A DNA stretch of 64,000 bases from UBA6059 sp040222235 (GCA_040222235.1 JAVKDO010000133.1:23315-87314); one strand, 5' to 3'; positions 55,272-63,697 are shown, counted from the first letter of the stretch. A program made the numbers and translations. The notes: generated by a model from the sequence alone, not told the origin.

Positions 55272-55297
55272 GCAATATGCACCCAAATGCATATTGC
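55272..55297. promoter_or_regulatory. Perfect inverted repeat upstream of the mod operon (candidate ModE-type operator)
   Basis: GCAATATGCA and TGCATATTGC (10 bp each) flank CCCAAA. The repeat lies 13 bases before the ATG of the ModE-like gene. The spacing and symmetry suit a winged-helix dimer, and the enteric ModE site is also a symmetrical element with a short central spacer, though the arm sequence here is different. Confidence 0.65.
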
Positions 55298-55345
55298 AAT
55301 AAACTGATTAACCTCATTAACTCCAAAAGGGTTTTATTTTCAGGA

Positions 55346-56032
55346 TCAGCTGTACTCCGAACTGGCTACCTTCTGGAGCTTAGCAGGTTGCTTAATGGTA
55401 ATTGCGCGACCGTCCACTTCTATAAGCCCATCTTCTTTGAATTCCTTTAGGAGTCGTCCAAGGCTCTCTCTCGCAGTACCGACGATATTAGCCAAATCCT
55501 CTCTAGGCAAGATGATCTCAGTTTGCTCCGAACGATAGCGCTCCTGTAGTACGAGTAGATATAGTGCAAGGCGCTCTCTTAACGGCTTATGCGCCATCAC
55601 CGTAATGGTGTTCACCATCACACCAAACTCATGGCTCATATTTTGAATGAGCAATAACTGCAGTTTTGAAATCTTGAGCAGCAGATTGTCAAAATCCGGC
55701 TTACTCACAAAAAGGATATCGCAAGTCTCTAGGGCTTCACATGAGTCTTCATAATGCTCATTGCACAGTAGTGCATGATATCCCATCAAATCCCCGGCCT
55801 TATAAATGTAGAATATCTGATCCTTGCCATCGAGACCTGTTTTATAGATTTTGGCTTTTCCTTCTTTGATCAAGAAAACACCCGTAGGGATACCTCCTTC
55901 ATAGAAGATAAGCTTACCCTTCTTAAACGTGAGTGTCTCGGCAGCATCTAAAAAAGCTTGTTGCTCTTCTGGTGCTAATGAGGACAGGATTTTGTCACTC
56001 TGAAAATCGAATTTCTGTATGCTAACTTTCAA
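55346..56032 (-). CDS. Crp/Fnr-family transcription regulator (first)
   Basis: The 228-residue protein has a cyclic-nucleotide-binding-type beta barrel (GKLIFYEGGIPTGVFLIKEG, GDLMGYHALLCNEHYEDSCE). The C-terminal Crp helix-turn-helix reads ILPREDLANIVGTARESLGRLLKEFKEDG. The N-terminus has no Fnr-type Cys cluster, so it is probably not an iron-sulfur oxygen sensor. It lies between the mod operon and a divergently transcribed small exported protein, with a Crp-like box in between. Confidence 0.9.
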   Translation of the reverse strand: MKVSIQKFDFQSDKILSSLAPEEQQAFLDAAETLTFKKGKLIFYEGGIPTGVFLIKEGKAKIYKTGLDGKDQIFYIYKAGDLMGYHALLCNEHYEDSCEALETCDILFVSKPDFDNLLLKISKLQLLLIQNMSHEFGVMVNTITVMAHKPLRERLALYLLVLQERYRSEQTEIILPREDLANIVGTARESLGRLLKEFKEDGLIEVDGRAITIKQPAKLQKVASSEYS

Positions 56033-56053
56033 TGGAATAATCTATGCTTCAGT

Positions 56054-56077
56054 AAAATGTAACATATATCACATTTT
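56054..56077. promoter_or_regulatory. Crp-type palindromic site in the divergent promoter
   Basis: AAAATGT and ACATTTT are separated by 10 bases. Inside this, TGTAA-N6-TCACA fits the Crp plan TGTGA-N6-TCACA with one mismatch, including the full right half-site. It sits 22 bases before the Crp/Fnr gene start and 52 bases before the divergent small gene, so autoregulation is likely. Confidence 0.6.
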
Positions 56078-56128
56078 CACAATCCTAATGTCCTATTTTT
56101 TGGTTTGAGGCTTGCGCAGTTTTGCTTT

Positions 56129-56467
56129 ATGCTCCGTAAAAGTTCAATTTCCACTTTATTAGCTTTGCTCTTGATCAGTGCTATGACCCTGGCCGATACC
56201 AGGGCCTGGGTATTTGAGCTAGATGAGATCATCGAGGGCAGAGAGATTGAAAAAGAAGAACTCAAGGAGGGTTCGGAAGTAGCACGTGAGTGGTATAGGC
56301 TACTCTCAGCAGGAGGTCTGGATTTTATACCTTCTGACCCGTTTCTTTTCAAGAGTGTGCTCCTTCATTATTCAGCACTAAATCAATCCTCTGCTTATCT
56401 CCACACGACTGATAGTCGTGCACCCTTATTTATCCTTCACTGTAGCCTGAAGATCCATCTCGGTTAA
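56129..56467 (+). CDS. Small exported hypothetical protein
   Basis: The protein of about 112 residues has a signal peptide (LRKSSISTLLALLLISAMTL). A charged helical stretch follows (ELDEIIEGREIEKEELKEGS), then a hydrophobic C-terminus. The start was set at ATG 56129 because the longer TTG start adds eight residues before the signal. I do not recognise the family. It is transcribed divergently from the Crp/Fnr gene and may be its target through the shared palindrome. Confidence 0.55.
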   Translation: MLRKSSISTLLALLLISAMTLADTRAWVFELDEIIEGREIEKEELKEGSEVAREWYRLLSAGGLDFIPSDPFLFKSVLLHYSALNQSSAYLHTTDSRAPLFILHCSLKIHLG

Positions 56468-56576
56468 TCGATCGTAGTTTTTACCCATCCATTGCCATTC
56501 CGGTAGGTGGAAACCTGCGTCAGCTCACTCATGAGCCCGCGCATCTAACCAATTGTTTATCGATTAATCAACTACA

Positions 56577-58286
56577 ATGAACGTACGTTTAAAAGAATCT
56601 CTGAAATATATCAAACGCGACGCACTGGCCGGCACAGTTGCTGGTGTAATGGCCGTCCCATTGACTGTAGGCATCTGCCTTATGTCCGACTACCCGATTA
56701 TGACAGGTCTGTATACTGTTATCTTTGCTGGTGTAGTTAGCTTTATCACTTATCTCTTCCGCCCTGGCAACTACACAGGTATGCCCGGAGTAGCCGCGGG
56801 ACTAGCCCCTGCACTAGCACTAGGTGTGAGCACTTTTGGTATAGACAACATGCCATTCGTGATCATGCTCACCTCCATATTCCAGGCCATTGTGTGGAAA
56901 TATCGACTAGAGCGCTATATTCTGAGACTCGTCCCCCACTATCTCGTCGAAGGTCTCCTCGCTGGTGTTGGTCTGAAGATCGCATTAAAGTTTTTGCCCT
57001 TTCTCTACGACATAGAGCATGAGACGGACACTTGGCTCAACTTTGAGCGAGAAATGGTAATCCTCCTCAGTATCGTCTCCTTCACGCTTTTTGTGCTCCT
57101 ATACAAGTACTATAAGAAGAAAATGCCCGCCATGCCTTATTTCGTTATTATGGCAACAAGCTTTGGCTTGAGTTTTTTTATGCCTCTACCGCGAATAGCA
57201 ATAGACTCGGTACCCTTTCAGCTTATCCTGCCCATACCCGATTTTGCTGGACTCAATCAGCAGCAGACAATGTTTCTTCTGGCGGAAATGATCGGATTTG
57301 CAATGATGCTGGGTACCATAGATGTCATTGAGCAGGTGATGAGCAATGTAGCTATTGAGAAAATGGATCCGATGCAGCGCAAAGCTGATTCCAATAACAG
57401 TCTTTTGGCCATATGGATTGCGAATATGGGTGCCACCTTCTTTGGTGGCATGACTAACCTGGACGGCTTGGCAAAGAGCACCACCAATACTGTTGCTGGT
57501 GCTGTTACCAAACTCTCCAATCTTTTTACCGCCTTAGTACTTTTGCTAGTAGTGCTGTTCCCTATGATACTCGAGCACCTACCGGAATACGCTCTAGGCA
57601 TCATTATGGTCTACTCTGGTTGGAAAATGATCGCCAACATAGCTCATGTGAGATCAGAAGGCCGATATGCTTTGATCATGGCAGCCATCTGTGGATTGCT
57701 CGTGTTCGAGTTGGGCATATTCGAAGGTTTGTTGCTACTACTTGCGGTACATGCTGCCATACAATACGTCTTTATGCTCAGGACAGGTAAATCCACTCAG
57801 GAAGTCTGGACATTATTTATGGACTCGTTCAAGGCAGAAGCCGATACAGCAGTCATGGAGAGAGCGGATAAGATCGATGAGCCCACCGTACCTATCCTTG
57901 ATAAATGGATGACAGCAGTCAACAGTCACGACATTGATAACCTCATGAAGCTCTATGCTAATGAAGTCATTATGATCCCTGCCTTCTCTACTCGTATCCG
58001 AACAAATAATGATCAGGTCAAAGATCTATTCCGTGACTTATTCGAGAAAAATGACCTGCGCGTGGTTCCCTATCAAGTCTCCTCTCAAAAAGTCGATGGT
58101 GTAAAAATAGATAGCGGCCAGTATAAGATAAAGTGGAAATCTCAGGGGTTTGAGAAAACCAATGATCTACGCTTTTCGTTCGTCATCAAAGATGGCCGTA
58201 TCGTGAGCCATCATTCGAGTTTCGAGCCAGGAGAAGAGGTCTCAATTTCCCACCCTGAAGCATATGACTTGGATTTTGTAGAGTAG
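56577..58286 (+). CDS. SulP anion transporter fused to an NTF2/SnoaL-like domain
   Basis: The 569-residue protein has a SulP transport core in about residues 1-410 (KRDALAGTVAGVMAVPLTVG, NYTGMPGVAAGLAPALALGV, FFGGMTNLDGLAKSTTNTVA). The C-terminus is not the usual STAS domain: about residues 440-560 form an NTF2/SnoaL-like fold (ILDKWMTAVNSHDIDNLMKL, YANEVIMIPAFSTRI, VKIDSGQYKIKWKSQGF, LRFSFVIKDGRIVSHHSSFE). SulP proteins move sulfate, bicarbonate or molybdate. The position next to the mod operon is suggestive, but the substrate is not known. Confidence 0.85.
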   Translation: MNVRLKESLKYIKRDALAGTVAGVMAVPLTVGICLMSDYPIMTGLYTVIFAGVVSFITYLFRPGNYTGMPGVAAGLAPALALGVSTFGIDNMPFVIMLTSIFQAIVWKYRLERYILRLVPHYLVEGLLAGVGLKIALKFLPFLYDIEHETDTWLNFEREMVILLSIVSFTLFVLLYKYYKKKMPAMPYFVIMATSFGLSFFMPLPRIAIDSVPFQLILPIPDFAGLNQQQTMFLLAEMIGFAMMLGTIDVIEQVMSNVAIEKMDPMQRKADSNNSLLAIWIANMGATFFGGMTNLDGLAKSTTNTVAGAVTKLSNLFTALVLLLVVLFPMILEHLPEYALGIIMVYSGWKMIANIAHVRSEGRYALIMAAICGLLVFELGIFEGLLLLLAVHAAIQYVFMLRTGKSTQEVWTLFMDSFKAEADTAVMERADKIDEPTVPILDKWMTAVNSHDIDNLMKLYANEVIMIPAFSTRIRTNNDQVKDLFRDLFEKNDLRVVPYQVSSQKVDGVKIDSGQYKIKWKSQGFEKTNDLRFSFVIKDGRIVSHHSSFEPGEEVSISHPEAYDLDFVE

Positions 58287-58294
58287 CAAGTCAT

Positions 58295-59014
58295 ATGAAA
58301 AACATGAATATCTGGTGTCTGGCCATCTTGTTGATGGTCACACCCGCTTTGAAGGCTCAGGTCACTGAAGACTATACCGACGCATGGTTCCTTCTTCTCA
58401 CTGATTATAAGGTCAATGAGCGCTGGACGCTTGGCAATGAACTGCATTGGAGAAATGTCAATTTTCTTAAGGATAAAGAGCAATTGCTTGTTCGTCCCTA
58501 CGTCGATTACCACGCCAATGAAAATGTCACTTTCAGTGCTGGATATACCTATATACGGTCTTATCCCTATCGCCAGGAGGCTTTTAAAATCACCAGGCCC
58601 GAGCACAATGTCTGGGAGCAGGTGACCTTACAACATGGCTCGGGTAAGTTCACCCTTTCTCATCGCTATAGATTGGAGCATCGTTTTCAAGGAGTATTCA
58701 GACCGGATGATTCAGGACAATTTGAGGTGGACGGCTATGAGTTTACGAATAGGTTTCGTTATCGCTTTACGCTAAAACACCCTATTGGGGAAAAATACTT
58801 CCTGCATATTTTTGATGAGCTATGGGTCAAAGCGGATGATGATTTTCAAAATGCCCATTTTGACAGGAACTGGCTATATCTCGGACTGGGTAGAAAACTC
58901 GGCACGCATAGCAACGTCCAGATCGCCTATTTACACCAGATGATCAGACTTAACGCGCTGCTTTATGAAAGGCATCCAACATTACAGCTGACCTATCAGC
59001 ATAGGTTTGAGTGA
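58295..59014 (+). CDS. DUF2490 outer-membrane beta-barrel protein
   Basis: The 239-residue protein has a signal peptide (ending PALKAQ). DUF2490 barrel strands follow: DAWFLLLTDYKVNERWTLGN, YVDYHANENVTFSAGYTYI, LSHRYRLEHRFQG and NRFRYRFTLKHPIGEKYFLH. It starts 9 bases after the SulP gene and is probably co-transcribed with it. The function is unknown; DUF2490 proteins are often found near envelope transport genes. Confidence 0.87.
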   Translation: MKNMNIWCLAILLMVTPALKAQVTEDYTDAWFLLLTDYKVNERWTLGNELHWRNVNFLKDKEQLLVRPYVDYHANENVTFSAGYTYIRSYPYRQEAFKITRPEHNVWEQVTLQHGSGKFTLSHRYRLEHRFQGVFRPDDSGQFEVDGYEFTNRFRYRFTLKHPIGEKYFLHIFDELWVKADDDFQNAHFDRNWLYLGLGRKLGTHSNVQIAYLHQMIRLNALLYERHPTLQLTYQHRFE

Positions 59015-59041
59015 TCTTTGGAAAATTAAGTGGATAATTAT

Positions 59042-59080
59042 TTGAGTGCCCCGATAACATTTCGCATTCGGGGCACTCAA
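59042..59080. terminator. Hairpin between convergent genes (bidirectional terminator candidate)
   Basis: A 13-base perfect stem (TTGAGTGCCCCGA with TCGGGGCACTCAA) surrounds a 13-base loop. It lies between the DUF2490 gene (plus) and the DUF2892 gene (minus). The T-runs are weak on both sides. Confidence 0.6.
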
Positions 59081-59287
59081 TTAAGCCTTACGAGAGCAAG
59101 TCGATAATCCAAAGGGCGCATACAATGGACAAAAGCTCACGAAGCTTGTCAAAGCAAATACTACCGCTAACACCAACAGTACCAGGCCTATTGTTCCACC
59201 AACAGTATTAGTGAAATACAAAACACCAATTACAGCAGCGACAACCAATCTAATGATGCGATCTGCACCTCCCATATTCTTTTTCAT
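59081..59287 (-). CDS. DUF2892 small membrane protein (YgaP-like)
   Basis: The 68-residue protein starts at ATG 59287 (MKKNMGGADRIIRLVVAAVIGVLYF). Two membrane helices and a C-terminal FVSFCPLYAPFGLSTC motif with two cysteines follow, as in DUF2892 proteins related to the membrane part of YgaP. Such proteins are often linked to sulfur or rhodanese chemistry; no rhodanese domain is attached here. A 30-residue peptide gene lies just upstream. Confidence 0.85.
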   Translation of the reverse strand: MKKNMGGADRIIRLVVAAVIGVLYFTNTVGGTIGLVLLVLAVVFALTSFVSFCPLYAPFGLSTCSRKA

Positions 59288-59298
59288 GATAATCAGTT

Positions 59299-59391
59299 TT
59301 AGTTTGAGAATGATTCTATGATGAGCACTGCCCCTGCTATGATCGAGATACACAGAAGGCATACTATAATCAACTTCAGGGCTTTACTCAT
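59299..59391 (-). CDS. 30-residue membrane peptide
   Basis: A short frame on the minus strand reads MSKALKLIIVCLLCISIIAG followed by AVLIIESFSN. It has a basic start and one hydrophobic helix, typical of single-pass small membrane proteins. It ends 11 bases before the DUF2892 start, so the two can be translated from one transcript. The evidence is the sequence pattern only; there is no known family. Confidence 0.45.
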   Translation of the reverse strand: MSKALKLIIVCLLCISIIAGAVLIIESFSN

Positions 59392-59439
59392 GTTCAAGTC
59401 AAAGCTACTTACTGCATTAATGGCAAACGGTGACTAAAG

Positions 59440-60072
59440 TCACACCTCAATCAACCTGATACCTTGGGGGAGTTGCTCTAGCTTGCCCTCAAACTCCAGC
59501 TTCTTCATAATCCGGCTGACCACTTCTCGCGCTGTACCCAATTCGTTTGCTATCTCACGATGGGACATGCGGATAAACTGTTCATTAGTCTTCCCGATCT
59601 TATTGTTCAGATAGGACATCAAACGCACGTCCATCTTATCAAATAGTAAGTGATGAATCGTATCTAGCAATTCGATGTATCGCTGGTTGTATTGATCAAA
59701 AAAGAGATTGTTGAGGTCAGCGTATTGTTGCGTCCATTGGGCTACCTTATCAGAAGGAAGCAAGAGAATTACAGAGGTCTCTTCAGTTTTTGCCAATACA
59801 CGACTTGGTGCATTTTTTAATGCCACCGAAAATGACATGACGCAACTCTGGTTGGGCTCGATATAGTATAGAAGAAGTTCTCTGCTCTCGTGCCTTGTAT
59901 ACACTTTCACAAGTCCTTGCAACACCACTGGAATCACATTGACATATTGCCCTTCTCTAAGGATTTCCGTATCGAAAGGTATTTCCTGAACCGTACCTTC
60001 CTTGATTATCTCGGCAACCAAGTCTTCTGACAAGTGGCTTAAAGCCTTTTGTATTTGCGCTTCGTAGTTCAT
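59440..60072 (-). CDS. Crp/Fnr-family transcription regulator (second)
   Basis: The 210-residue protein has the nucleotide-binding barrel (EIPFDTEILREGQYVNVIPV, SCVMSFSVALKNAPSRVLAK). The helix-turn-helix reads SHREIANELGTAREVVSRIMKKLEFEGK. It overlaps the preceding transporter by one base (stop and start as TAATG), so it is translated with that transporter. It probably controls the same operon or the nearby anion-transport genes. Confidence 0.9.
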   Translation of the reverse strand: MNYEAQIQKALSHLSEDLVAEIIKEGTVQEIPFDTEILREGQYVNVIPVVLQGLVKVYTRHESRELLLYYIEPNQSCVMSFSVALKNAPSRVLAKTEETSVILLLPSDKVAQWTQQYADLNNLFFDQYNQRYIELLDTIHHLLFDKMDVRLMSYLNNKIGKTNEQFIRMSHREIANELGTAREVVSRIMKKLEFEGKLEQLPQGIRLIEV

Positions 60073-60944
60073 TAGTCGATATATCTATTGACGCGAATCC
60101 GCTTATTCGACCAAAAAATCATTACACCGCCTGTGAGAAACATGATCAAACTGTAAATCGCCGGAGCAATTGCATAGGCCGGATTGGCTAACAAAACGGT
60201 GGCAATCGAAATGGCCAAAGTACCGTTTTGGATACCACTCTCGATGGAAATCGAAACACCCTGTTTTAGTGGTAGCTTGAACAAGAATGCAGTTCCTAGG
60301 CCGAGGGACATGGTACCCACGTTGAGCAGCAGCGTAATCGTCCCCGCCTGTTTTACTGCATCAGCCAGAAGCTCCCACTGACTTAATACAACACCAACCA
60401 GTACAAGGGTAAAGACAATTGCAGAGGCCGTACGCACAGGCTTTTCCATTCGCAAGGCAAAAGCACCCTTTTGAGCTTTGACTATCATCCCAATGATCAC
60501 AGGAATCAATACGATCACGAATACCTGTGCGATCGTCTGCACTACGTTGAGTTGTACCTCAGTCGTTTCACCAAGTACGGTCTGCAAACCCAGGTTAACA
60601 ATAAAAGGGATGGTCAGAAGTGAAGCAAAGCTGCCTATAGCTGTCAGACTGACTGATAAAGCAGTATCACCTTTGGCCAGGTGGGTGATAAGATTGGAAG
60701 TGGGACCACCCGGGCATGACGCCAGTAGGATCGTTCCAATGGCAATAGCCGGAGGCACATCGATGACCGTAATCAAGACAAATCCAATACAAGGCAAGAG
60801 AATCAGTTGATTGACCAACCCAATGACAATGGCCCTGGGATAGTAGATTACTCGCCTGAAATCTTCCAGGGTAAGCGATAGCCCCATCCCAAACATAATA
60901 ATGATAAGAGAGATGGCAAGAATGAGCGTCGACAGTTGATCCAT
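60072..60944 (-). CDS. Bile-acid:sodium symporter family transporter
   Basis: The 290-residue protein has about nine membrane helices and BASS motifs (MGLSLTLEDFRRVIYYPRAI, LLASCPGGPTSNLITHLAKGD, GIQNGTLAISIATVL). Substrates in bacteria vary (pantoate, keto acids, steroids), and the substrate here is unknown. The overlapping Crp/Fnr gene is an unusual partner for such a transporter. Confidence 0.88.
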   Translation of the reverse strand: MDQLSTLILAISLIIIMFGMGLSLTLEDFRRVIYYPRAIVIGLVNQLILLPCIGFVLITVIDVPPAIAIGTILLASCPGGPTSNLITHLAKGDTALSVSLTAIGSFASLLTIPFIVNLGLQTVLGETTEVQLNVVQTIAQVFVIVLIPVIIGMIVKAQKGAFALRMEKPVRTASAIVFTLVLVGVVLSQWELLADAVKQAGTITLLLNVGTMSLGLGTAFLFKLPLKQGVSISIESGIQNGTLAISIATVLLANPAYAIAPAIYSLIMFLTGGVMIFWSNKRIRVNRYID

Positions 60945-61038
60945 AACGGTACTACGGTTTTGGTAAAAGTATAAAGTTTAACAATGTCGATATCGCCGCT
61001 TACACAATTGCCAGATGGGCTTCACCATAATGATCCAC

Positions 61039-62181
61039 TCAAACCAGAAAATGCTCAAAAAGGTAGATGGTGAGCATGCCCCAGGCAGTACCACTCACCA
61101 TACTGAGAATGGCCAGCAGTATCGCATGCGGCATGAGTTCTTTCCGGTAGGCAGCCGTGACGGCCGGTGCGGTAGAGATACCCCCCAGATTAGCCATACT
61201 GCCTATGGGGACCCACGCGATATTGACACGGAGCGCCACCGCAATCAATATCATAGCTACAAAATGCAGTACGAGCCAGATCACTACCAGCAGCACCAGA
61301 ATTAGCGGTAGCGACATCTTAGTAAAATCGAGCTTCAAGCCAAGGATCGCCATGATGACAATGATCAGAATCCCTCCGATCTTCAGTACCAACTTGGTAT
61401 CCCAGGTCTTCACCAGATTGCCAAGTAGCAGGCCAATCACCGATAGGATGACCACACGCCAGAGGAAGCTGTCGATGCTCAGGCTAATGGCAGCTGCAAT
61501 ACCCACTACAATGGCCACCAGCTGCCATGATTTCATTACGGCATCTACACCATCATCCACCTTGTCGATGAGCTTGATTTGATTGGTAATTTTGAAAAAT
61601 CCATTAATGCTATCACTGCGCTTGATAAACTGAAACATTAGTATCGTCCAGATATTGACCAAGGTATTGTCAAGCACGAGTATCGATAGAAAAAGAGCCT
61701 CATCAGTACCTGCCAGCTCCTTGAGTACCAACTGGCTAGTACTGCCCCCAATCCATCCACCGACGATAGGGACTAGTCCTTTCCAGTACTCCTGTCCAAT
61801 GAACATTTCCTTGCTGGCAGGATCCAAAAGTCCAAAGATGCCTACCAGAATAACCGGCAGCATGGCAATCACAAACGATCCGCCTACAAATACTATGATC
61901 GGTTTGATACCCACGATCTTGAGTTGAGCAAAAGGGAGGGCACTCATTACCGTTAGGATCGTGATCGGAATAATCCAATCACGGCTGAGGGTGTGCAGGA
62001 AGACATTAGATAAATCCAGGCTAAAAGCGTGCGTAAAGATGGCCGGAATCGCGTAAGCGAAGAGAATGGCTGGGAACCAGTTGAGGACTGTCTGCACCCA
62101 TCTGGTCTCGACTCTGGCTAGATAATAGACACAGGCCACTGTAAACGTGACAATGACGGCTGCAATGATTTCCGTGCTCAT
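61039..62181 (-). CDS. DUF819 membrane transporter
   Basis: The 380-residue protein has about ten helices and the DUF819 pattern (FAYAIPAIFTHAFSLDLSNV, VGGWIGGSTSQLVLKELAGT, PIGSMANLGGISTAPAVTAA). It belongs to a group of keto-acid or anion permeases of unknown substrate. The start lies 1 base after the stop of the M20 peptidase gene, so the two are co-transcribed and may act on the same peptide or amino-acid product. Confidence 0.85.
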   Translation of the reverse strand: MSTEIIAAVIVTFTVACVYYLARVETRWVQTVLNWFPAILFAYAIPAIFTHAFSLDLSNVFLHTLSRDWIIPITILTVMSALPFAQLKIVGIKPIIVFVGGSFVIAMLPVILVGIFGLLDPASKEMFIGQEYWKGLVPIVGGWIGGSTSQLVLKELAGTDEALFLSILVLDNTLVNIWTILMFQFIKRSDSINGFFKITNQIKLIDKVDDGVDAVMKSWQLVAIVVGIAAAISLSIDSFLWRVVILSVIGLLLGNLVKTWDTKLVLKIGGILIIVIMAILGLKLDFTKMSLPLILVLLVVIWLVLHFVAMILIAVALRVNIAWVPIGSMANLGGISTAPAVTAAYRKELMPHAILLAILSMVSGTAWGMLTIYLFEHFLV

Positions 62182-62182
62182 A

Positions 62183-63697
62183 TCATTTGAAAGGTTGGGT
62201 GAGGATGCTCAAGCACATCTGGATGCCTTCCTGGTAGTTGCCGACGCGGATATTCTCGTTAGGTGCATGGATACTGTTGTCAGGGTTGGGTATCCGGATG
62301 GAAACCGCAGGTATATCGAGTGTGGTAATAAACTGCGCAATCGGCTGTGAGCCGCCCGTGGTTCGCATCTTCACATATTGATCATCATAGATGTGCTCCA
62401 TCGCATTACCTAGCCACCTACCGATATCAGAATTCAGATCAGTACGAAACGGACGAGAACCGATGCGATATTTGAAGCTAATCAGTTTTGGATAAGTCAT
62501 CCGCTCTTGTTCGGTTGGATCAGCTTCGATAATATGATAGCCCTGATCCTCGATATACTTGCGCACCAAGCTGATCTGTCGCTCCGCAGGTGTTTCGGTT
62601 ACGAGTCTCATATCGATCTCGGCTATGGCCTCCGCAGGCACCAACGTACGCACTTCATCACCAACCCATGCCGCTCGCAAGCCTCGTACGTTGAGGGACG
62701 GGTACTGGAGTGCTTCCCCATAGTTTTCTCCTACCTGCTCTGCTTCTGCAATGCCCAAGGTCTTCATGATCTCATCCATGTCTTCGGGCATAGCCGCGAT
62801 GGCTCTCTTATCAGAATCACTTAGTACTACACCGTCATAATATCCTGGGATCAAGACCCTACCCTGCTCATCCTTCATACCAGCCAGCAATCTGGAAAGA
62901 CCGAATACCGGGTTAGGCGCGAAATTACCGTACTGACCACTGTGCAGATTATTCCGCGCTCCAAACACTTTAAGCGAAATAGTCGCTATTCCACGAGCAC
63001 CAAAAGTCAATGTTGGCAGATTAGATAGATGTCGCGTTCCATCCATGATGAGCATCATATCAGCAGCAAATGCTTCCCGTTTAGCCTCTACTAGTTTCGG
63101 AAGGGTCGGCGACCCCATCTCCTCTTGAAAGTCCATGATCACCTTGATATTGTAGGCGGGTTTCTTCTTTTGCTCTTGCAGTATTTGCAGCGCCGTAATC
63201 AACGCCATGGATGGTCCCTTCGAGTCTGAAGACGATCGAGCATAGATCCGCCAATCAGGATTGATTGCACTTTTGAGATCAGGACTAATAATTTGCCATT
63301 CACCTCCTTGCTGCTCTTTCACTACCGGAATGTAAGGGCTAGGCTGGAACCATTCCGAGGAGTCCACGGGCTGTCCATCAATCTGCATGTAGAAAAGTAC
63401 CGTCTTGAGTGACTTGCCATAGCTCTTTTGGGCCAGCACATGCGGTATACCATCCGACAGCAGCACTTCTGTTTGGTACCCCAATTTTGCGAATTCTGCT
63501 AAGCACCATTCGACGTTTTGCTGTCGATCGGATTCTACCCTGCCATTGTTGGGGATGCTGAGAAAAGCGTTTAGCTGTTGGGTTGAGCCGGGTAATGCCT
63601 TTTGGGCACTAGAGATGATCTTGTCTCTTGGCATTTGGGCGAATGTCACCAAACTGATCAGCAAGCAGGCCCAGAGGAGTGATATGGTCTTCTTCAT
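62183..63697 (-). CDS. Exported M20-family metallopeptidase with a changed metal site
   Basis: The 504-residue protein has a signal peptide (SLLWACLLISLVTFAQ) and the M20 peptidase fold. Where most M20 enzymes have GHxDVQPVD, this protein has YMQIDGQPVDSSEW, so the first metal ligand His is replaced by Gln. The other ligands are in place: Asp in ARSSSDSKG, Glu-Glu in DFQEEMGSP, Asp in IMDGTRHL and a C-terminal His in IHAPNENIRV. The dimerisation lid is also present. It may therefore bind one metal or be a variant subfamily. It is the first gene of the operon with the DUF819 transporter. Confidence 0.85.
   Translation of the reverse strand: MKKTISLLWACLLISLVTFAQMPRDKIISSAQKALPGSTQQLNAFLSIPNNGRVESDRQQNVEWCLAEFAKLGYQTEVLLSDGIPHVLAQKSYGKSLKTVLFYMQIDGQPVDSSEWFQPSPYIPVVKEQQGGEWQIISPDLKSAINPDWRIYARSSSDSKGPSMALITALQILQEQKKKPAYNIKVIMDFQEEMGSPTLPKLVEAKREAFAADMMLIMDGTRHLSNLPTLTFGARGIATISLKVFGARNNLHSGQYGNFAPNPVFGLSRLLAGMKDEQGRVLIPGYYDGVVLSDSDKRAIAAMPEDMDEIMKTLGIAEAEQVGENYGEALQYPSLNVRGLRAAWVGDEVRTLVPAEAIAEIDMRLVTETPAERQISLVRKYIEDQGYHIIEADPTEQERMTYPKLISFKYRIGSRPFRTDLNSDIGRWLGNAMEHIYDDQYVKMRTTGGSQPIAQFITTLDIPAVSIRIPNPDNSIHAPNENIRVGNYQEGIQMCLSILTQPFK

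Noticed and set aside
59430..59443. GTGACT-AA-AGTCAC palindrome at the end of the second Crp/Fnr gene
   Set aside because: It covers the stop codon region of the gene, not a promoter, and is short; coincidence is likely.
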